Source: CBDUXT01 sp965371245 (GTDB lineage Bacteria; Planctomycetota; Phycisphaerae; UBA1845). From it: a stretch of DNA of 64,000 nucleotides. Of the stretch, positions 34,887-44,802 are shown piece by piece (position 1 is the first letter of the stretch; each line of letters opens with the position of its first letter). The position numbers and the translations under genes are program-made. Below the pieces are notes generated by a model that made no database searches, was not told the DNA's origin, and saw only the letters and a program-made list of their open reading frames with translations. The stretch lies in assembly GCA_965371245.1 (NCBI GenBank), contig CBDUXT010000001.1, forward strand, positions 75,824 through 139,823, read 5' to 3'.

Positions 34887-35912
34887 TTGATTAACGAAAG
34901 CCCTGTTACCGCCCTGTGGAACAGTCCGCCCAGCGGCAGCCCCATTGGAAATCAATCCTAGCAATTCCGCCAGCTTGTCGATGCGAATGGCGAAATTCTG
35001 CTCGGACGACGTAACGAAGCCCAAGGCATGGACGCCGATTATCTCTCCAGATGCGTTGAACACGGCACTGCCGCTGACGCCCGGCTCTGTCGTGATGTCG
35101 TACTGAATCAGTTGCGCATTATCGAGGGTGAGGGCGTCGCCAGGATCGAACGGTCGGATTGCGCTGATCGATCCCCCTACGCACGTCGCCCGTGGATGAA
35201 AGTCGCCCGAAACCGAACCTATGAAGTCAAGACCGAGAGTTACGCTCGCCGGAAAACCACACAGGCTGACAGATTCGAAGACTTCCACCTCGGGATAGGC
35301 GTTCGTAGCAGGGATTGTGAGGAAACTTGGTATGGTTGTGTCCACTTCCAGGATGCCCACATCGGGGGTCGTCACCTGTGAGCTGCTGTCGTATTCGGGA
35401 TGCCACCAAACAGTCGTGACGAGCCGCAACTCGCCTGTCTCATGTTGAAAAACCGCTGCGACGCCGTTGGGCTCACGAGTGACTTGGATGATTCCCTCAA
35501 CGACATGAGCGTTCGTTCCCAGGAGTCGTGGGCCGATGCCGAACGCAGTTGCGACCCTCAGGGAGAAATCGCTGAACGCTAGCACCAGCCATGTCGCTTT
35601 CTGGAAGTCCTCAACAGTGTTGCTCGCGACATTGGGGTCGTTGTTGCAGAATCCGACGAGGGTAAGTTCTTCGTAGTCCGAACATCCATCCCCGTCGGTG
35701 TCCCGTACGTTGTTCGGGTTATCGGTCGGGTCGAAGGGGTCGGTTCCGGGGATGGAGTTGATCTCCACGTCATCGGAGAAGCCGTCCCCGTCGCTATCGA
35801 GGACGGTAGCACCGAGAGTCCCGCCGCCCGGTCCCGTTAGATCAGCCGGCGTGTTGCCGCAACCGGGTAGCATGACGACAACGAACGGAATGGTGATGAG
35901 TAGGCGTTGCAT
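34863..35912 (-). CDS. Trypsin-like serine protease lipoprotein
   Basis: 349 residues. Lipobox LPGC with Cys18; two Asp-rich Ca motifs of thrombospondin-3 type (DSDGDGFSDDVE, DTDGDGCSDYEE); then a trypsin-2-like domain with catalytic H136 (GTNAHVV), D184 (TPDVGILEV) and S282 (PGVSGSAVF). Likely a periplasmic or surface protease. The final residues are encoded by repeat copy B, suggesting the original C-terminus was replaced when the repeat arrived. Confidence 0.82.
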   Translation of the reverse strand: MQRLLITIPFVVVMLPGCGNTPADLTGPGGGTLGATVLDSDGDGFSDDVEINSIPGTDPFDPTDNPNNVRDTDGDGCSDYEELTLVGFCNNDPNVASNTVEDFQKATWLVLAFSDFSLRVATAFGIGPRLLGTNAHVVEGIIQVTREPNGVAAVFQHETGELRLVTTVWWHPEYDSSSQVTTPDVGILEVDTTIPSFLTIPATNAYPEVEVFESVSLCGFPASVTLGLDFIGSVSGDFHPRATCVGGSISAIRPFDPGDALTLDNAQLIQYDITTEPGVSGSAVFNASGEIIGVHALGFVTSSEQNFAIRIDKLAELLGLISNGAAAGRTVPQGGNRAFVNQEPGRAGR

Positions 35913-36101
35913 GCGATGACTCCCCGGAATGAATGTAGAACCGACGGCAGGCGTTGCCCAAGCAAGACGCCACCGCCCGCGTCAAAGGTAGATCGACCGC
36001 GCATAACACTGACTTGAAAATACAGTGTGTTATCGGAGTTTATTCCTGGCTTTGGCGGGCCGGGGTCACAGCCTCTTGTGATGCATTCACTGACACGAAT
36101 C

Positions 36102-36122
36102 CGCGCGGGCTGAAGCCCGCGG
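36102..36122. repeat. GCGGGCT-AGCCCGC palindrome (REP-like)
   Basis: CGCGCGGGCT, GA, AGCCCGCGG hairpin just downstream of the alpha/beta hydrolase gene; the same family as 30417-30440. Confidence 0.45.
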
Positions 36123-36148
36123 CTCGGGACGAAAGGACGGGGAATTCT

Positions 36149-37072
36149 TTAGGGCAACGCTTCGGTCAGGAAGCTGAGAAGCTGTTCGGTGTAGTCGGGC
36201 GAGTACATGAACCCGCCGCCGTTGTGACCGCCGGGTGTTTCGAGGAACACCTTCGGGTCCGTTGCGGCCGAGAAGAGCTTTCGGCCGTTTTCAAGCGGGA
36301 TCAGCGTGTCGTCCTGGCCATGAATGAACAGCTTGGGGCAGGTGATGTTCGGCACCTTGTCGATCGATTCGTATCGGTAGGTGACCAGCAAACTCACCGG
36401 CAGCAAGGGATAGTGCAGTCGCCCGACATCCACCAGACTCGTGAAGGTGGACTCGACGACCAGGGCCCCGGGCGCGTGGCGGCCGGCCAGTTCGATGGCC
36501 ACCGCACCGCCCAGCGATCGGCCGAAGAGGACCACGCGATCGGGTGATTCTTCGCGCGTTTCCGTGAGATAGCGCCAGGCGGCCTCCGCGTCCAGGTATG
36601 TTCCCTTCTCGGTGGGCTTCCCTTCGCTTCGTCCGTAGCCCCGGTAATCGAAGATCAACACGTTGAGCCCGAGACGGTGTAGCGCTTTGATGGTGTGAAT
36701 CCGATCGGCGATGTTGCCCGCGTTGCCGTGGCAGAAGAGCACGCTTCCCCGCGCCTCAGGCTGAGGGATGTACCACGCGGCGATGGCTACGCCGTCGCTG
36801 GTCGTCAGCGTGAGATCATCGAACGCGAGCCCGAAGTCGGCCGGTGTGGCCGCGTAGCCGCGCGTGGGGAAATAGATGAGCTTCGCCTGAAGGAACATCA
36901 CACCCACCGAGACGGCAACGTAGGTACCAAGGGCCACGGCCACCAGACGCCGGGGACGGATGTACCTCTTCCGACCAGTGCTGGACGCCTCTTCGTCGGG
37001 GCGGGTTCGGTCGTCTCGCCCGCCGGTACCGGCCCCGTTCGTATCGTCGGCCACGTGCATATCAAGTCCCAT
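36149..37072 (-). CDS. Membrane-anchored alpha/beta hydrolase (BEM46/ABHD13-like)
   Basis: 307 residues. A polar N-terminal tail precedes one membrane helix (LVAVALGTYVAVSVGVMFLQ), then an alpha/beta hydrolase: oxyanion HGNAGN, FDYRGYGRSEG, nucleophile S186 in FGRSLGG, Asp in FIHGQDDTLIP and His in PGGHNGG. Such proteins are esterase/peptidase-like with unknown substrates. ATG 37072 or 37060 may be used. Confidence 0.82.
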   Translation of the reverse strand: MGLDMHVADDTNGAGTGGRDDRTRPDEEASSTGRKRYIRPRRLVAVALGTYVAVSVGVMFLQAKLIYFPTRGYAATPADFGLAFDDLTLTTSDGVAIAAWYIPQPEARGSVLFCHGNAGNIADRIHTIKALHRLGLNVLIFDYRGYGRSEGKPTEKGTYLDAEAAWRYLTETREESPDRVVLFGRSLGGAVAIELAGRHAPGALVVESTFTSLVDVGRLHYPLLPVSLLVTYRYESIDKVPNITCPKLFIHGQDDTLIPLENGRKLFSAATDPKVFLETPGGHNGGGFMYSPDYTEQLLSFLTEALP

Positions 37073-37132
37073 GGCAGTGTACGCGGTCGGTCGCCTCCGC
37101 CTCAAGCCGAAAGGGGCGACCGGATCGCAACC

Positions 37133-37320
37133 GGGTGCGTGACAGAATCGGCGTTGGCCGTCTTCAGAGCACCCCTGGAACCGGCTTGCCCGCGGGCGCG
37201 AGCCCGGTGGGGTACTGGCACGGGGGTCTGCCGGCCGGTGCCCGCGGCTCGGGCTCGGCGTGCCCGCCCCGCGACGGGCCCCGTGGGGTGGTCGATCCGC
37301 CTTGTCGTGCCCATGGGCAT
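37133..37320. repeat. GTGACAG-element, copy 3
   Basis: Starts GGGTGCGTGACAGAATCGGC, nearly identical to copy 1, then diverges with GC-rich palindromes. The expected GTCAC end is missing; the MITE-like element at 37325 follows at once and may have replaced it. The right end is approximate. Confidence 0.5.
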
Positions 37321-37324
37321 GGCC

Positions 37325-37475
37325 TAGTGTATGGTCAACCTTGAATCTGCGGGTTTGCTCGGTGGGTGGCCCACCTCTTTAGAGGTGGGGGACTCGAATG
37401 GTCTCCGGATTCGCGTCCCCCACGGCTAAAGCCACGGGCCACCCAACCCGCAAGTTTACGCGTGACGATGCACTA
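37325..37475. mobile_element. MITE-like element, copy 1
   Basis: 151 bases between TA dinucleotides. Left end TAGTGTATGGTCAACC...TGCGGGTT, right end AACCCGCAA...GTGACGATGCACTA, imperfect inverted repeats of ~31 bases. The inside is a nested hairpin (GGTGGGTGGCCCACCTC, GTGGCCCGTGGC). No coding capacity. Closely matches 44915-45065. Confidence 0.7.
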
Positions 37476-37585
37476 GCATGCGGCGAAGATCGCGCGTAAG
37501 GCTCGGCGAGCGACGGGAGCGGCACACGGTGATCGTCCGATGAATAGGATTAGGACGGTTCGAATGATGTCATCGGAGTAATCGA

Positions 37586-38407
37586 ATGGCGTGCCAACAG
37601 ACAACCACCAGGACTCGGATCGCTCTGGGTTGCCTCGTCGCCGGGTTCGTGGTCGCACCCCGGATGGCACGCGCCCAAGCCACGCAACCGCCCCGGCCGA
37701 AGCTCGCAAGCCTCGACCCGCGAGTGGACCAAATCCTTACAAATCTCGAGCGACGCAGTCGGGGGCTCACCGACATTCGTTGCAAGGTGCGATTCGTCGA
37801 AGACGACCGGATGAACCTGTCGAAGCGCATCAAGACGGGCGACATTCTCTTCCTCATCGCCGAGCCGAACCCCAACTTCCTGATCTACTTCCACACCGTT
37901 CAGGTCGATGACATCCTCGGCAAGCGTGAGTGGTACCTGTTCGACGGCCGATGGCTCTATCAAACGCTGGAGCGCCTGACGCAGATCACCAAACAGGAAT
38001 GGGTTCATGCGGGCGAGAAGATCGACCTGTTCGACCTCGAAACCGCACCGTTTCCGCTTCCGTTCGGGCAAAAGAAGGAGACGATTCTGCGTAACTTTCG
38101 CGTGATCCTTGTGCCGCCCAGCGCGGGCGATCCACTGGGCACCGATCACCTCGTCTGCCTGCCAAAGCCCGACAGCCCGCTGCGTCGCAGCTACGACAAG
38201 CTCGAGCTGTTCGTTCTGCGCGACGTCCACTTGCCCAACCGCATCATCGTGACCAAGAACGACAACACCGAGGTCAACACGGCCGACTTCCCCGACCTGA
38301 CCATGAAGTCGATCAACACCGGCCTTAGCCGCAAGGACTTCGCCCGCCCGGCCGCCTGGCGAGGCTACGACCTGGTGATCGAGACCTTGCCGCCAGCCGG
38401 CAAATAG
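37586..38407 (+). CDS. Exported protein, LolA-like
   Basis: 273 residues. Signal peptide TRIALGCLVAGFVVAPRMARA. The body (ILTNLERRSRGLTDIRCKVRFVEDD, GDILFLIAEPNPNFLIYF, WYLFDGRWLYQTLER) has the run of a LolA/LppX outer-membrane lipoprotein-carrier fold, common in planctomycete exported proteins. ATG 37586 follows GGAG. The role is inferred from fold style only. Confidence 0.65.
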   Translation: MACQQTTTRTRIALGCLVAGFVVAPRMARAQATQPPRPKLASLDPRVDQILTNLERRSRGLTDIRCKVRFVEDDRMNLSKRIKTGDILFLIAEPNPNFLIYFHTVQVDDILGKREWYLFDGRWLYQTLERLTQITKQEWVHAGEKIDLFDLETAPFPLPFGQKKETILRNFRVILVPPSAGDPLGTDHLVCLPKPDSPLRRSYDKLELFVLRDVHLPNRIIVTKNDNTEVNTADFPDLTMKSINTGLSRKDFARPAAWRGYDLVIETLPPAGK

Positions 38408-38411
38408 AAAA

Positions 38412-38436
38412 TAGGGTGCGTCCGGGACGCACCCTA
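38412..38436. repeat. TAGGGTGCGTC palindrome, copy 1
   Basis: Perfect 11-base arms TAGGGTGCGTC and GACGCACCCTA around CGG, directly after the LolA-like gene. Related copies at 42080 and 49937. Confidence 0.55.
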
Positions 38437-38485
38437 CGGTTCGATCACCGAGCCTGGGAAAGCGAGCAAGCAACCCGCAGTGTAA

Positions 38486-38514
38486 TTGCCAACGGATTCT
38501 CCCCCGCCTAAGCT
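38486..38514 (+). promoter_or_regulatory. Predicted pheST promoter
   Basis: TTGCCA (38486-38491), 17-base spacer, TAAGCT (38509-38514). The start site near 38521 favours translation from GTG 38565 over TTG 38523. Confidence 0.35.
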
Positions 38515-38564
38515 GTCGGCCTTTGAACACCCGTAGCGCGTCGCGGGACTCTCGGATTCCAAAA

Positions 38565-39668
38565 GTGGACCTGAGCCAACTCGAAGAAACCATCACGGCC
38601 ATCGAAGGCGATCTGGCGACCGAACTACGCGGTATCGCCACCCTCGACGCTGTGCGCACGCTGGAGACCGCCGTCCTGGGCAAGAAGGGGTCACTCGGGT
38701 CGCTCATCGCGGGGATCAAGGACTATCCGCCGGACCAGCGGGGCCAGGTCGGTCAGACCATCAACCAGGCGAAGCGTCGCGTCAAAGCCCTCATCGATGG
38801 GCGCATGGGCGAACTGAGATCGGCCGACGCCGCCGCCGATGCCGCTCAGGGCGATGCCTTCGACGTGACACTACCGGGCACCCGGCGACCCATGGGAAGC
38901 GTCCACCCGGTGACGGCCGTTCAGTGGGAGATCGAACGGGCGTTCGAGCGCCTCGGCTTCACCGTCGAGGCGGGTCCGGAGATGGAATCGGAGTACAACA
39001 ACTTCGAGGCCCTCAACATCCCGGCCACCCATCCGGCCCGCGACATGCAGGACACCTTCTGGCTGAAAAACGGCAAGGTTCTGCGGACGCACACCTCGCC
39101 CGTGCAGCACCGCTCGATGATCAAGTTCGGCGCCCCGCTCCGCGTGATCGTTCCGGGCCGGTGCTTCCGCTACGAAACCATCGACGCCTCGCACGAAAAC
39201 ACCTTCCACCAGGTCGAGGGGCTCATGATCGACCGGGACATCTCGATTCCCAACCTCATCGCCATGGCGAGAACCTTGTTGTCGGAAGTGATGAAACGCG
39301 ACGTCGAGCTGCGCGTTCGCCCGGGCTATTTCCCGTTCGTCGAGCCCGGTATCGAGATTGACATGAACTGTCAGATTTGCGGTGGCAGCGGATGCCCCAC
39401 CTGCAAGCGGTCGGGGTGGATCGAGATTCTACCGGCCGGCATGGTGCATCCCAACGTGCTACGAGCGGGTAACATCGATGCGGAGAAGTACACTGGTTTC
39501 GCGTTCGGACTCGGGTTGACCCGGCTAGCGATGATGAAGTACGGCATCGCCGACATTCGCGTACTCAACTCGGGGGATCTGCGCGCCCTCGTGTCACCGA
39601 CCCGGGTGAGCGGGCAGATCATTCAGCCCGGTCACGCCGCCGACAAGAAGTCAAAATCCAGAACCTGA
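38565..39668 (+). CDS. pheS: Phenylalanyl-tRNA synthetase alpha subunit
   Basis: About 367 residues. Class II synthetase core: HPVTAVQWEIERAFERLGF, motif 2-like PGRCFRYETIDASHENTFHQVEGL, a FPFVEPGIEID block, and motif 3 GFAFGLGLTRLAMMKYGI. A CQICGGSGCPTCKRSGW insertion with four Cys may bind zinc. GTG 38565 fits the usual N-terminus (VDLSQLEETITAIEGD); TTG 38523 is the alternative. Seven bases separate it from pheT, one operon. The heterotetramer charges tRNA-Phe. Confidence 0.95.
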   Translation: MDLSQLEETITAIEGDLATELRGIATLDAVRTLETAVLGKKGSLGSLIAGIKDYPPDQRGQVGQTINQAKRRVKALIDGRMGELRSADAAADAAQGDAFDVTLPGTRRPMGSVHPVTAVQWEIERAFERLGFTVEAGPEMESEYNNFEALNIPATHPARDMQDTFWLKNGKVLRTHTSPVQHRSMIKFGAPLRVIVPGRCFRYETIDASHENTFHQVEGLMIDRDISIPNLIAMARTLLSEVMKRDVELRVRPGYFPFVEPGIEIDMNCQICGGSGCPTCKRSGWIEILPAGMVHPNVLRAGNIDAEKYTGFAFGLGLTRLAMMKYGIADIRVLNSGDLRALVSPTRVSGQIIQPGHAADKKSKSRT

Positions 39669-39675
39669 CGGCCCC

Positions 39676-42078
39676 ATGTTGATTTCCTGGAACATGCTGC
39701 GTGACTTTCTCGACCTTCCCGGCGACGTCGATCCGCGCGCGCTCACGGAAAAGTTCACGCGAACCACGGCCGAGGTGGATCAACTTTACGCCATACAGGT
39801 CGGTGCCAACGGGCTGATCGCGGCTCGCGTGCTCAGCGCTTCGGAGATTCCCGGCACGCGAAACCTGCGCCACGCCGTCCTCGACCTGGGCAACGGCGCG
39901 ACCGTCGAAACCGTGACCGCGGCGCCCGTCCTTCACGAAGGGTGCAACGTCGTGTATGCGCCGGACGGCGCGACGGTCAGCGCGTTCGGCAAGATTCACT
40001 CAACAACGGTCGGCGGCAAGAAGAGTGTCGGGATGATCCTTCCCGGCGAAGCCCTGGGCATCGCCATGGCCATGCAAGAGGCCGTCTTCCTTGACCACAC
40101 CACGGCGCCCGGCGAACCCCTCCCCGCCGCCCTGTTCGACGACTGGGTGATCGAGATCGACAACAAGTCCATCACCCACCGCCCGGACCTGTGGGGTCAC
40201 TATGGCGTGGCGCGGGAGATGGCCGCCATTTGCGGTCAGCCGCTCAAACCCTACCCGGTCGCTCCGCTCGACCGGATCGTCGCCAACGACAAGCATGCCG
40301 TGGAGATTTCAATAGCCGACGCCGTCGCCTGCCCGCGGTACAGCGCTCTTGTGCTCGAAGGCGTGCCCATCCAGCCCGCGCCGCTGTGGATGCAGCTCCG
40401 GCTCGGGCACATCGGCATGAGGCCCATCTCCGGACTGGTCGATCTCACCAACTACATCATGGCCGAGCTAGGCCAGCCGATGCACGCCTTCGACGCCGGC
40501 AAGGTTCCGCGCATCGAGGTGAACTGGGCGACGGGTGGGGAACGATTCACGACCCTCGATGGGATGGAACGCAAGCTCACCACCGGCGACCTGATGATTC
40601 AGTGCGAGGGCAAGTCCATTGCTCTGGCCGGCGTGATGGGTGGGCTCGAAACCGAGGTGTCTCAATCCACGGCCACCCTGTTGCTCGAATCGGCCAACTT
40701 CAACCCAACCACCATCCGCAAGACGGCCGGACGCCTGGCACTGCGCACCGATGCCAGCGCCCGGTTCGAAAAATCGCTCGACCCTGGCAACACCGTGCTG
40801 GGCATACAGCGGTTCGTCACGCTTGCCACAACGATGTACCCCAACCTTGTGCTGACCAGCACGCTTTCGGACTGTTACCCCAAGCCGGCCGAGCCGGTCA
40901 CCGTCCGCGTGAACCCCGCACACATCACGCGCACGATCGGTCAGCCGATACCGACCGACCGGACCCGCAACATCCTCGAGCCGCTCGGCTTCCTGGTATC
41001 CGGCGGGACGGAGGACCTGGTCATCACCGTGCCCTCGTTCCGCGCGACCGGCGATGTGTCGATCGAGGCCGACGTCATCGAGGAAATCGCTCGATACGTC
41101 GGCTACAACACCATCGAACCCGCCCTGCCGGCCGTTCACGTCCGTCGGTTCGAGCCCAACGCGCTGCATGAACTGGAACAGCGCACGCTGGAGTGCTTTT
41201 CGACCGGCCAAGGATACAACGAGATCCACGGATACCTCTGGTACGACGACGCCTGGCTCGATCAGCTTGGCGTGGACGCCGGGGCGTGCGTCGAGCTGGC
41301 GAATCCGGCCGCCGAGGGGCTCCATCAGCTACGTCGTTCGCTGATGCCGGCGATGCTGGCGGCGATCACGAAGAACCGTTTCCACTACACCGAGTTGGCG
41401 CTCATCGAACTGGGCAGCGTGTTTGAACCGGCGACCGACGACGACCATGAGTTTCGTCATGTCGGCCTGGTGCGCGCCCGGCGAGGCAAGAGATTTGAAG
41501 GCCCGCTCTTCCAACAGCTCAAAGGCGACGTTGAAGCCTGGGCATGGCAGCGCTTCACCCGCCCGGTCCATTTCTCCGAGGCATCGGGCAACCCAAAGAG
41601 ACCATGGGAGCATCCGCAACGGACGGCCGACGTCATCGTCAACGCCGGCGTCATCGGTCGAGCAAGCACCATCGATCTGCCGCTGCGCCGCGCCATGGAC
41701 GAGCATCTCGGCGCCTGGTCCATCGCCTGGGCCGAGCTGCGCCTGGGCGGGCTGGAAAACCTCGCGGATGTCACCGAACGGCTAGGGGGCATCCCCGCGT
41801 ACCCGCTCGTCGAGATGGACTTCTCGGTGCTCGTCCCCAAGCAGGCACGGTTCGATGCGGTGACGTCCGAGTTGGCCTCGTTCCAACACCCGTTGCTCAG
41901 ACAACTTCGTTTCGTGGACAGCTACGAGGGCGAGGCCATCGCAGCCGACTCCCGCAGCCTGACCTACCGAACCGTCGTCGGTGACACCGCGCGCACGCTG
42001 GTGGACGAAGATACAAACGGCTTTTGCCAGGCATTCGAGAAGCACCTGACCGACTGTGGATACCGCCTTCGCCGCTAA
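39676..42078 (+). CDS. pheT: Phenylalanyl-tRNA synthetase beta subunit
   Basis: 800 residues, full length. Starts MLISWNMLRDFLDL; tRNA-binding (EMAP-like) domain ~40-150; B3/4 editing domain with HRPDLWGHYGVAREMA and a TTLDGMERKL block; B5 domain; catalytic-like core; C-terminal anticodon-binding domain ending TDCGYRLRR. Directly follows pheS. Confidence 0.95.
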   Translation: MLISWNMLRDFLDLPGDVDPRALTEKFTRTTAEVDQLYAIQVGANGLIAARVLSASEIPGTRNLRHAVLDLGNGATVETVTAAPVLHEGCNVVYAPDGATVSAFGKIHSTTVGGKKSVGMILPGEALGIAMAMQEAVFLDHTTAPGEPLPAALFDDWVIEIDNKSITHRPDLWGHYGVAREMAAICGQPLKPYPVAPLDRIVANDKHAVEISIADAVACPRYSALVLEGVPIQPAPLWMQLRLGHIGMRPISGLVDLTNYIMAELGQPMHAFDAGKVPRIEVNWATGGERFTTLDGMERKLTTGDLMIQCEGKSIALAGVMGGLETEVSQSTATLLLESANFNPTTIRKTAGRLALRTDASARFEKSLDPGNTVLGIQRFVTLATTMYPNLVLTSTLSDCYPKPAEPVTVRVNPAHITRTIGQPIPTDRTRNILEPLGFLVSGGTEDLVITVPSFRATGDVSIEADVIEEIARYVGYNTIEPALPAVHVRRFEPNALHELEQRTLECFSTGQGYNEIHGYLWYDDAWLDQLGVDAGACVELANPAAEGLHQLRRSLMPAMLAAITKNRFHYTELALIELGSVFEPATDDDHEFRHVGLVRARRGKRFEGPLFQQLKGDVEAWAWQRFTRPVHFSEASGNPKRPWEHPQRTADVIVNAGVIGRASTIDLPLRRAMDEHLGAWSIAWAELRLGGLENLADVTERLGGIPAYPLVEMDFSVLVPKQARFDAVTSELASFQHPLLRQLRFVDSYEGEAIAADSRSLTYRTVVGDTARTLVDEDTNGFCQAFEKHLTDCGYRLRR

Positions 42079-42079
42079 G

Positions 42080-42104
42080 TAGGGCGCGTCCCGGACGCAC
42101 CTTC
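42080..42104. repeat. TAGGGTGCGTC palindrome, copy 2
   Basis: TAGGGCGCGTC, CCG, GACGCACC after the pheT stop; one mismatch in the arm. May act as a terminator, though no T-tract is perfect. Confidence 0.5.
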
Positions 42105-42171
42105 TGTATGTGTTTTGCGGTGCCAGCCGTATGTCCCGCATATTCCTGCAAGTGACGAAGAGAGGACACCC

Positions 42172-43194
42172 ATGAGCCTTGCTCGCTACGTCGCCGTTGT
42201 GACACTCAGTTCCGCGATCCTCGGTTCTTCCGGGTGCTCCCAGTTCATCGATCCCGACGTGCCGGAGCCCATCCGCCCCCTCACCGAGCCTGAGTTCGGG
42301 ACCGACTACCTGCTCTATCGACCCTCCGGCTACGAACGCCGCTTTGCACGACCGCTCATCGTCGTCTGCCACGGTGCCTTCCCCGACTCACCCAACAAGC
42401 GCATCCGCGCGTGGACCACACAAGCCGAGCAGCACGGCTTCATCGTCGTGGCCCCGACGCTCACCGGCGCCACGGCGCGCTGGGGCGGCAAGCCGGACGT
42501 GCAACTCCAGCGTCAGCGCGTGGACGAACGAAACATTCTCTCCGTGATCCGCCACGTTCGAGCCGGACACAACATCTCGGTGGATCGAATCTTTCTGCAC
42601 GGCTGGTCGGCCGGTGCCCAAAGCGTCTTGCACACCGGCCTTCGCAACCCTGACCTCTTTCGTGCCTTGGCTCTGTCACAACCGAAATTCAAGGAGGGAT
42701 TCCTGGCCGAAACAACCGATGCGATCGACCACTACCAGCGTGTGTTGATCAACTACAGCGTGGCCGATGCCCTCTGGGGGAATCAGGCGCGCGACTGTGC
42801 TCAGTGGCTTCGATCGCACGGTGTGGACCTGACCGAAGACACCAGTGGCGACGTGACGCAGTCCGACACCGACAAGCCCGTGGCGTTCTTTCAGAACGTC
42901 ATCCGCACAAGTCCCTGGTTTCGCATTCGGACCCTCCCCGTCGCCGGAGCCAGCGCCCTCAACGTGCGGTTCGGCCTCAGGGGTGCGCCCGCCGGGGCGC
43001 GGTTCCGTTGGGCGTTCGGCGACGACACCACGGCCCTGACCGCCGACCCGGTTCATGAGTACGCCGCGCCCGGCGTCTACGCGGTCGCCGTCACCGTCGA
43101 GACACCCGATGGTCTCGAGCACCGCCGCCGCATCTCCCTTCAAGTGCCCGAGGGAATCGCCCGCCGATCCGAAGACCCCCCACCACAAAGATAG
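42172..43194 (+). CDS. Lipoprotein esterase-like protein with PKD domain
   Basis: 340 residues. Signal with lipobox GSSGC. An alpha/beta hydrolase of PHB-depolymerase/feruloyl-esterase style: VVCHGAFPD, nucleophile in FLHGWSAGAQ, LSQPKFK. The C-terminal ~85 residues form a PKD domain (FRWAFGDDTTALTADPVHEY). Probably a surface esterase. ATG 42172 follows AGAGGA. Confidence 0.78.
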   Translation: MSLARYVAVVTLSSAILGSSGCSQFIDPDVPEPIRPLTEPEFGTDYLLYRPSGYERRFARPLIVVCHGAFPDSPNKRIRAWTTQAEQHGFIVVAPTLTGATARWGGKPDVQLQRQRVDERNILSVIRHVRAGHNISVDRIFLHGWSAGAQSVLHTGLRNPDLFRALALSQPKFKEGFLAETTDAIDHYQRVLINYSVADALWGNQARDCAQWLRSHGVDLTEDTSGDVTQSDTDKPVAFFQNVIRTSPWFRIRTLPVAGASALNVRFGLRGAPAGARFRWAFGDDTTALTADPVHEYAAPGVYAVAVTVETPDGLEHRRRISLQVPEGIARRSEDPPPQR

Positions 43195-43961
43195 GTCTCA
43201 ATGCCTGGACCGCGCGATGATCCCATGCCGTCGTGAAGGAAAAGGGGGCACCACGCCCGGTGCCGTTCTCGGTAGAGTCCTGCCTCGTATTCAGACGGCG
43301 CGCTTCCGCCAAGACTGTCTTTCCCAGCCGCGACCGTGAGCGAGCGGCGGGCTCGTAGCGGCACCGGCCTTCCCCGAAGCGACAGCGGGAAAGCGGCGCT
43401 CAACAGAACGATTCGTTTTCCAACGCGGCGCCGTCCGCGACACGCTGACCCCAAACGGCGCGACCAACCGCGCCGCCGCGCAAGTGCCAACCCTCTGGCA
43501 CTTCCGGCGCTCTGGAAGTTCGGATGATCCGTTGCAGTAGCGCCCCCAAAGCCGCGGCCCGCACCAGCCACCCAAAGGACACGCGCCGATTTCCAGTGCC
43601 ACGTCGTGGCACTTTCGTGCCACCTGGCGTGGAATCATCGCGAAGCGCCGCATCGGATTCCTTTTGGCCGGACAACTTAATGATGAGTCTTACCCAAGCC
43701 GGCCAGGTGCGAAGCCGGACGGTTGCGAGCCGGCGCACAGCCCCGCCACACCACTGTGGGACCAATGCGCATCCAGGAAGTCTTACGAATCTCCTGTGTT
43801 CCCTTATCCACGATTGGGAAACCCGTCATGGGCGCCGGGAAGACGCCGGGGGCAGCCGGAGCCAACCTCGATCAGTCGCTTCGTCCTTGACGCGCACACG
43901 GAATCGATCGTGGCGAGAGAGACAATACGGAGCTGGGTCGCCTCAAGACGGGAAACACGTC

Positions 43962-44126
43962 TAGTGCATCTTCACTCCTGAATCTGCGGGTTTTCGTTAC
44001 CCGGAACGCCGCGACCGGTCGTGCTAATCAGAGCCTGCCGCGCTAGCGGCGGGACCAGTCCGCGGGCTAGCGCCCGCGGCTCTGACTCGGCAACGAACCC
44101 GCAAAACGACGTGTGACCATGCACTA
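43962..44126. mobile_element. MITE-like element, copy 2 (variant)
   Basis: 165 bases between TA dinucleotides. Ends TAGTGCATCTTCACTC... and ...GTGACCATGCACTA; arms reach TGCGGGTT / AACCCGC. Interior differs from the other copies and carries the GCGGGCTAGCGCCCGC palindrome. Confidence 0.65.
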
Positions 44127-44376
44127 GGGGTGCGTGACATCTTGCTCGATGTGCTATCCGGTCCGCGACCGTCAAAGAGGGGCGAACCGATTCGTCACGG
44201 GCGGCGCTCGGTTTGGTCAGACCCGTCGGCATTGGCGTGCCGGAGCAGTATTGCTCATGCGGCCAGTGCAACGCGGAAGATGCCAATCGCGTGTGCCCCG
44301 AAAGAGCACACTCGTCGGGGATTGCGGCTCAGGGCAAAGAACCACAGCCATTCGTGGGAGCCACGCCGCGGAGAGC

Positions 44377-44392
44377 TGTTTCACGTGAAACA
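44377..44392. promoter_or_regulatory. parS centromere site
   Basis: TGTTTCACGTGAAACA, an exact 16-base palindrome equal to the bacterial chromosomal parS consensus. It lies ~765 bases before parB, the expected binding protein. Confidence 0.88.
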
Positions 44393-44786
44393 GGCCGCTC
44401 TCGGTCGATGCTGTGCATGAACGACTGTCTTTGCGGACGCGACAGAAGGGATTCGTCGGCCGGATGGCCGCACCGCTGGTTGAGGGCCGTTGGATGACGA
44501 AGCTTGCGACAAGGCCGGAGTCGATCCAGGAACCCCATGGATAGTCCTCGCTCTTGAATCACAACGCTCGGGCTCACTCGCAAACGGCGATTCCTCGTCA
44601 GTACGACATCATTAACTCACCAACGGGCATGTTCGATTTAAGCTGACGGCATGGTGGGCGAACGACGTGAAAGCTATCGCGGCGGAACGACGGAATTGTT
44701 CCCGCGACAACTCTAAAACGCCGAAGAACCGAAGAGCATCGAACCCGAGTGGCGAAACGGAGCACACCACGACCGTTTTCGCTATC

Positions 44787-44802
44787 TGTTTCACGTGGAA
44801 CT
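44787..44802. promoter_or_regulatory. Second parS-like site
   Basis: TGTTTCACGTGGAACT matches parS at 14 of 16 positions, 410 bases from the perfect site and ~355 before parB. Confidence 0.7.

Larger units (their letters stand above)
37073..37585. other. Intergenic, 513 bp, two repeat elements back to back
   Basis: Between divergent genes. Holds GTGACAG-element copy 3 (from 37133) followed directly by a MITE-like element (37325-37475). Only ~60 and ~110 bases at the edges remain for the two promoters. Confidence 0.6.

Noticed and set aside
43140..43571. Coding frame of 143 codons at the start of the parB upstream gap
   Set aside because: Arg/Gly-rich with no ribosome site or motif; other frames nearby are no better.
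43804..43812. TTATCCACG as part of a replication origin
   Set aside because: Only one DnaA-like box is visible and no dnaA or AT-rich unwinding tract is near.
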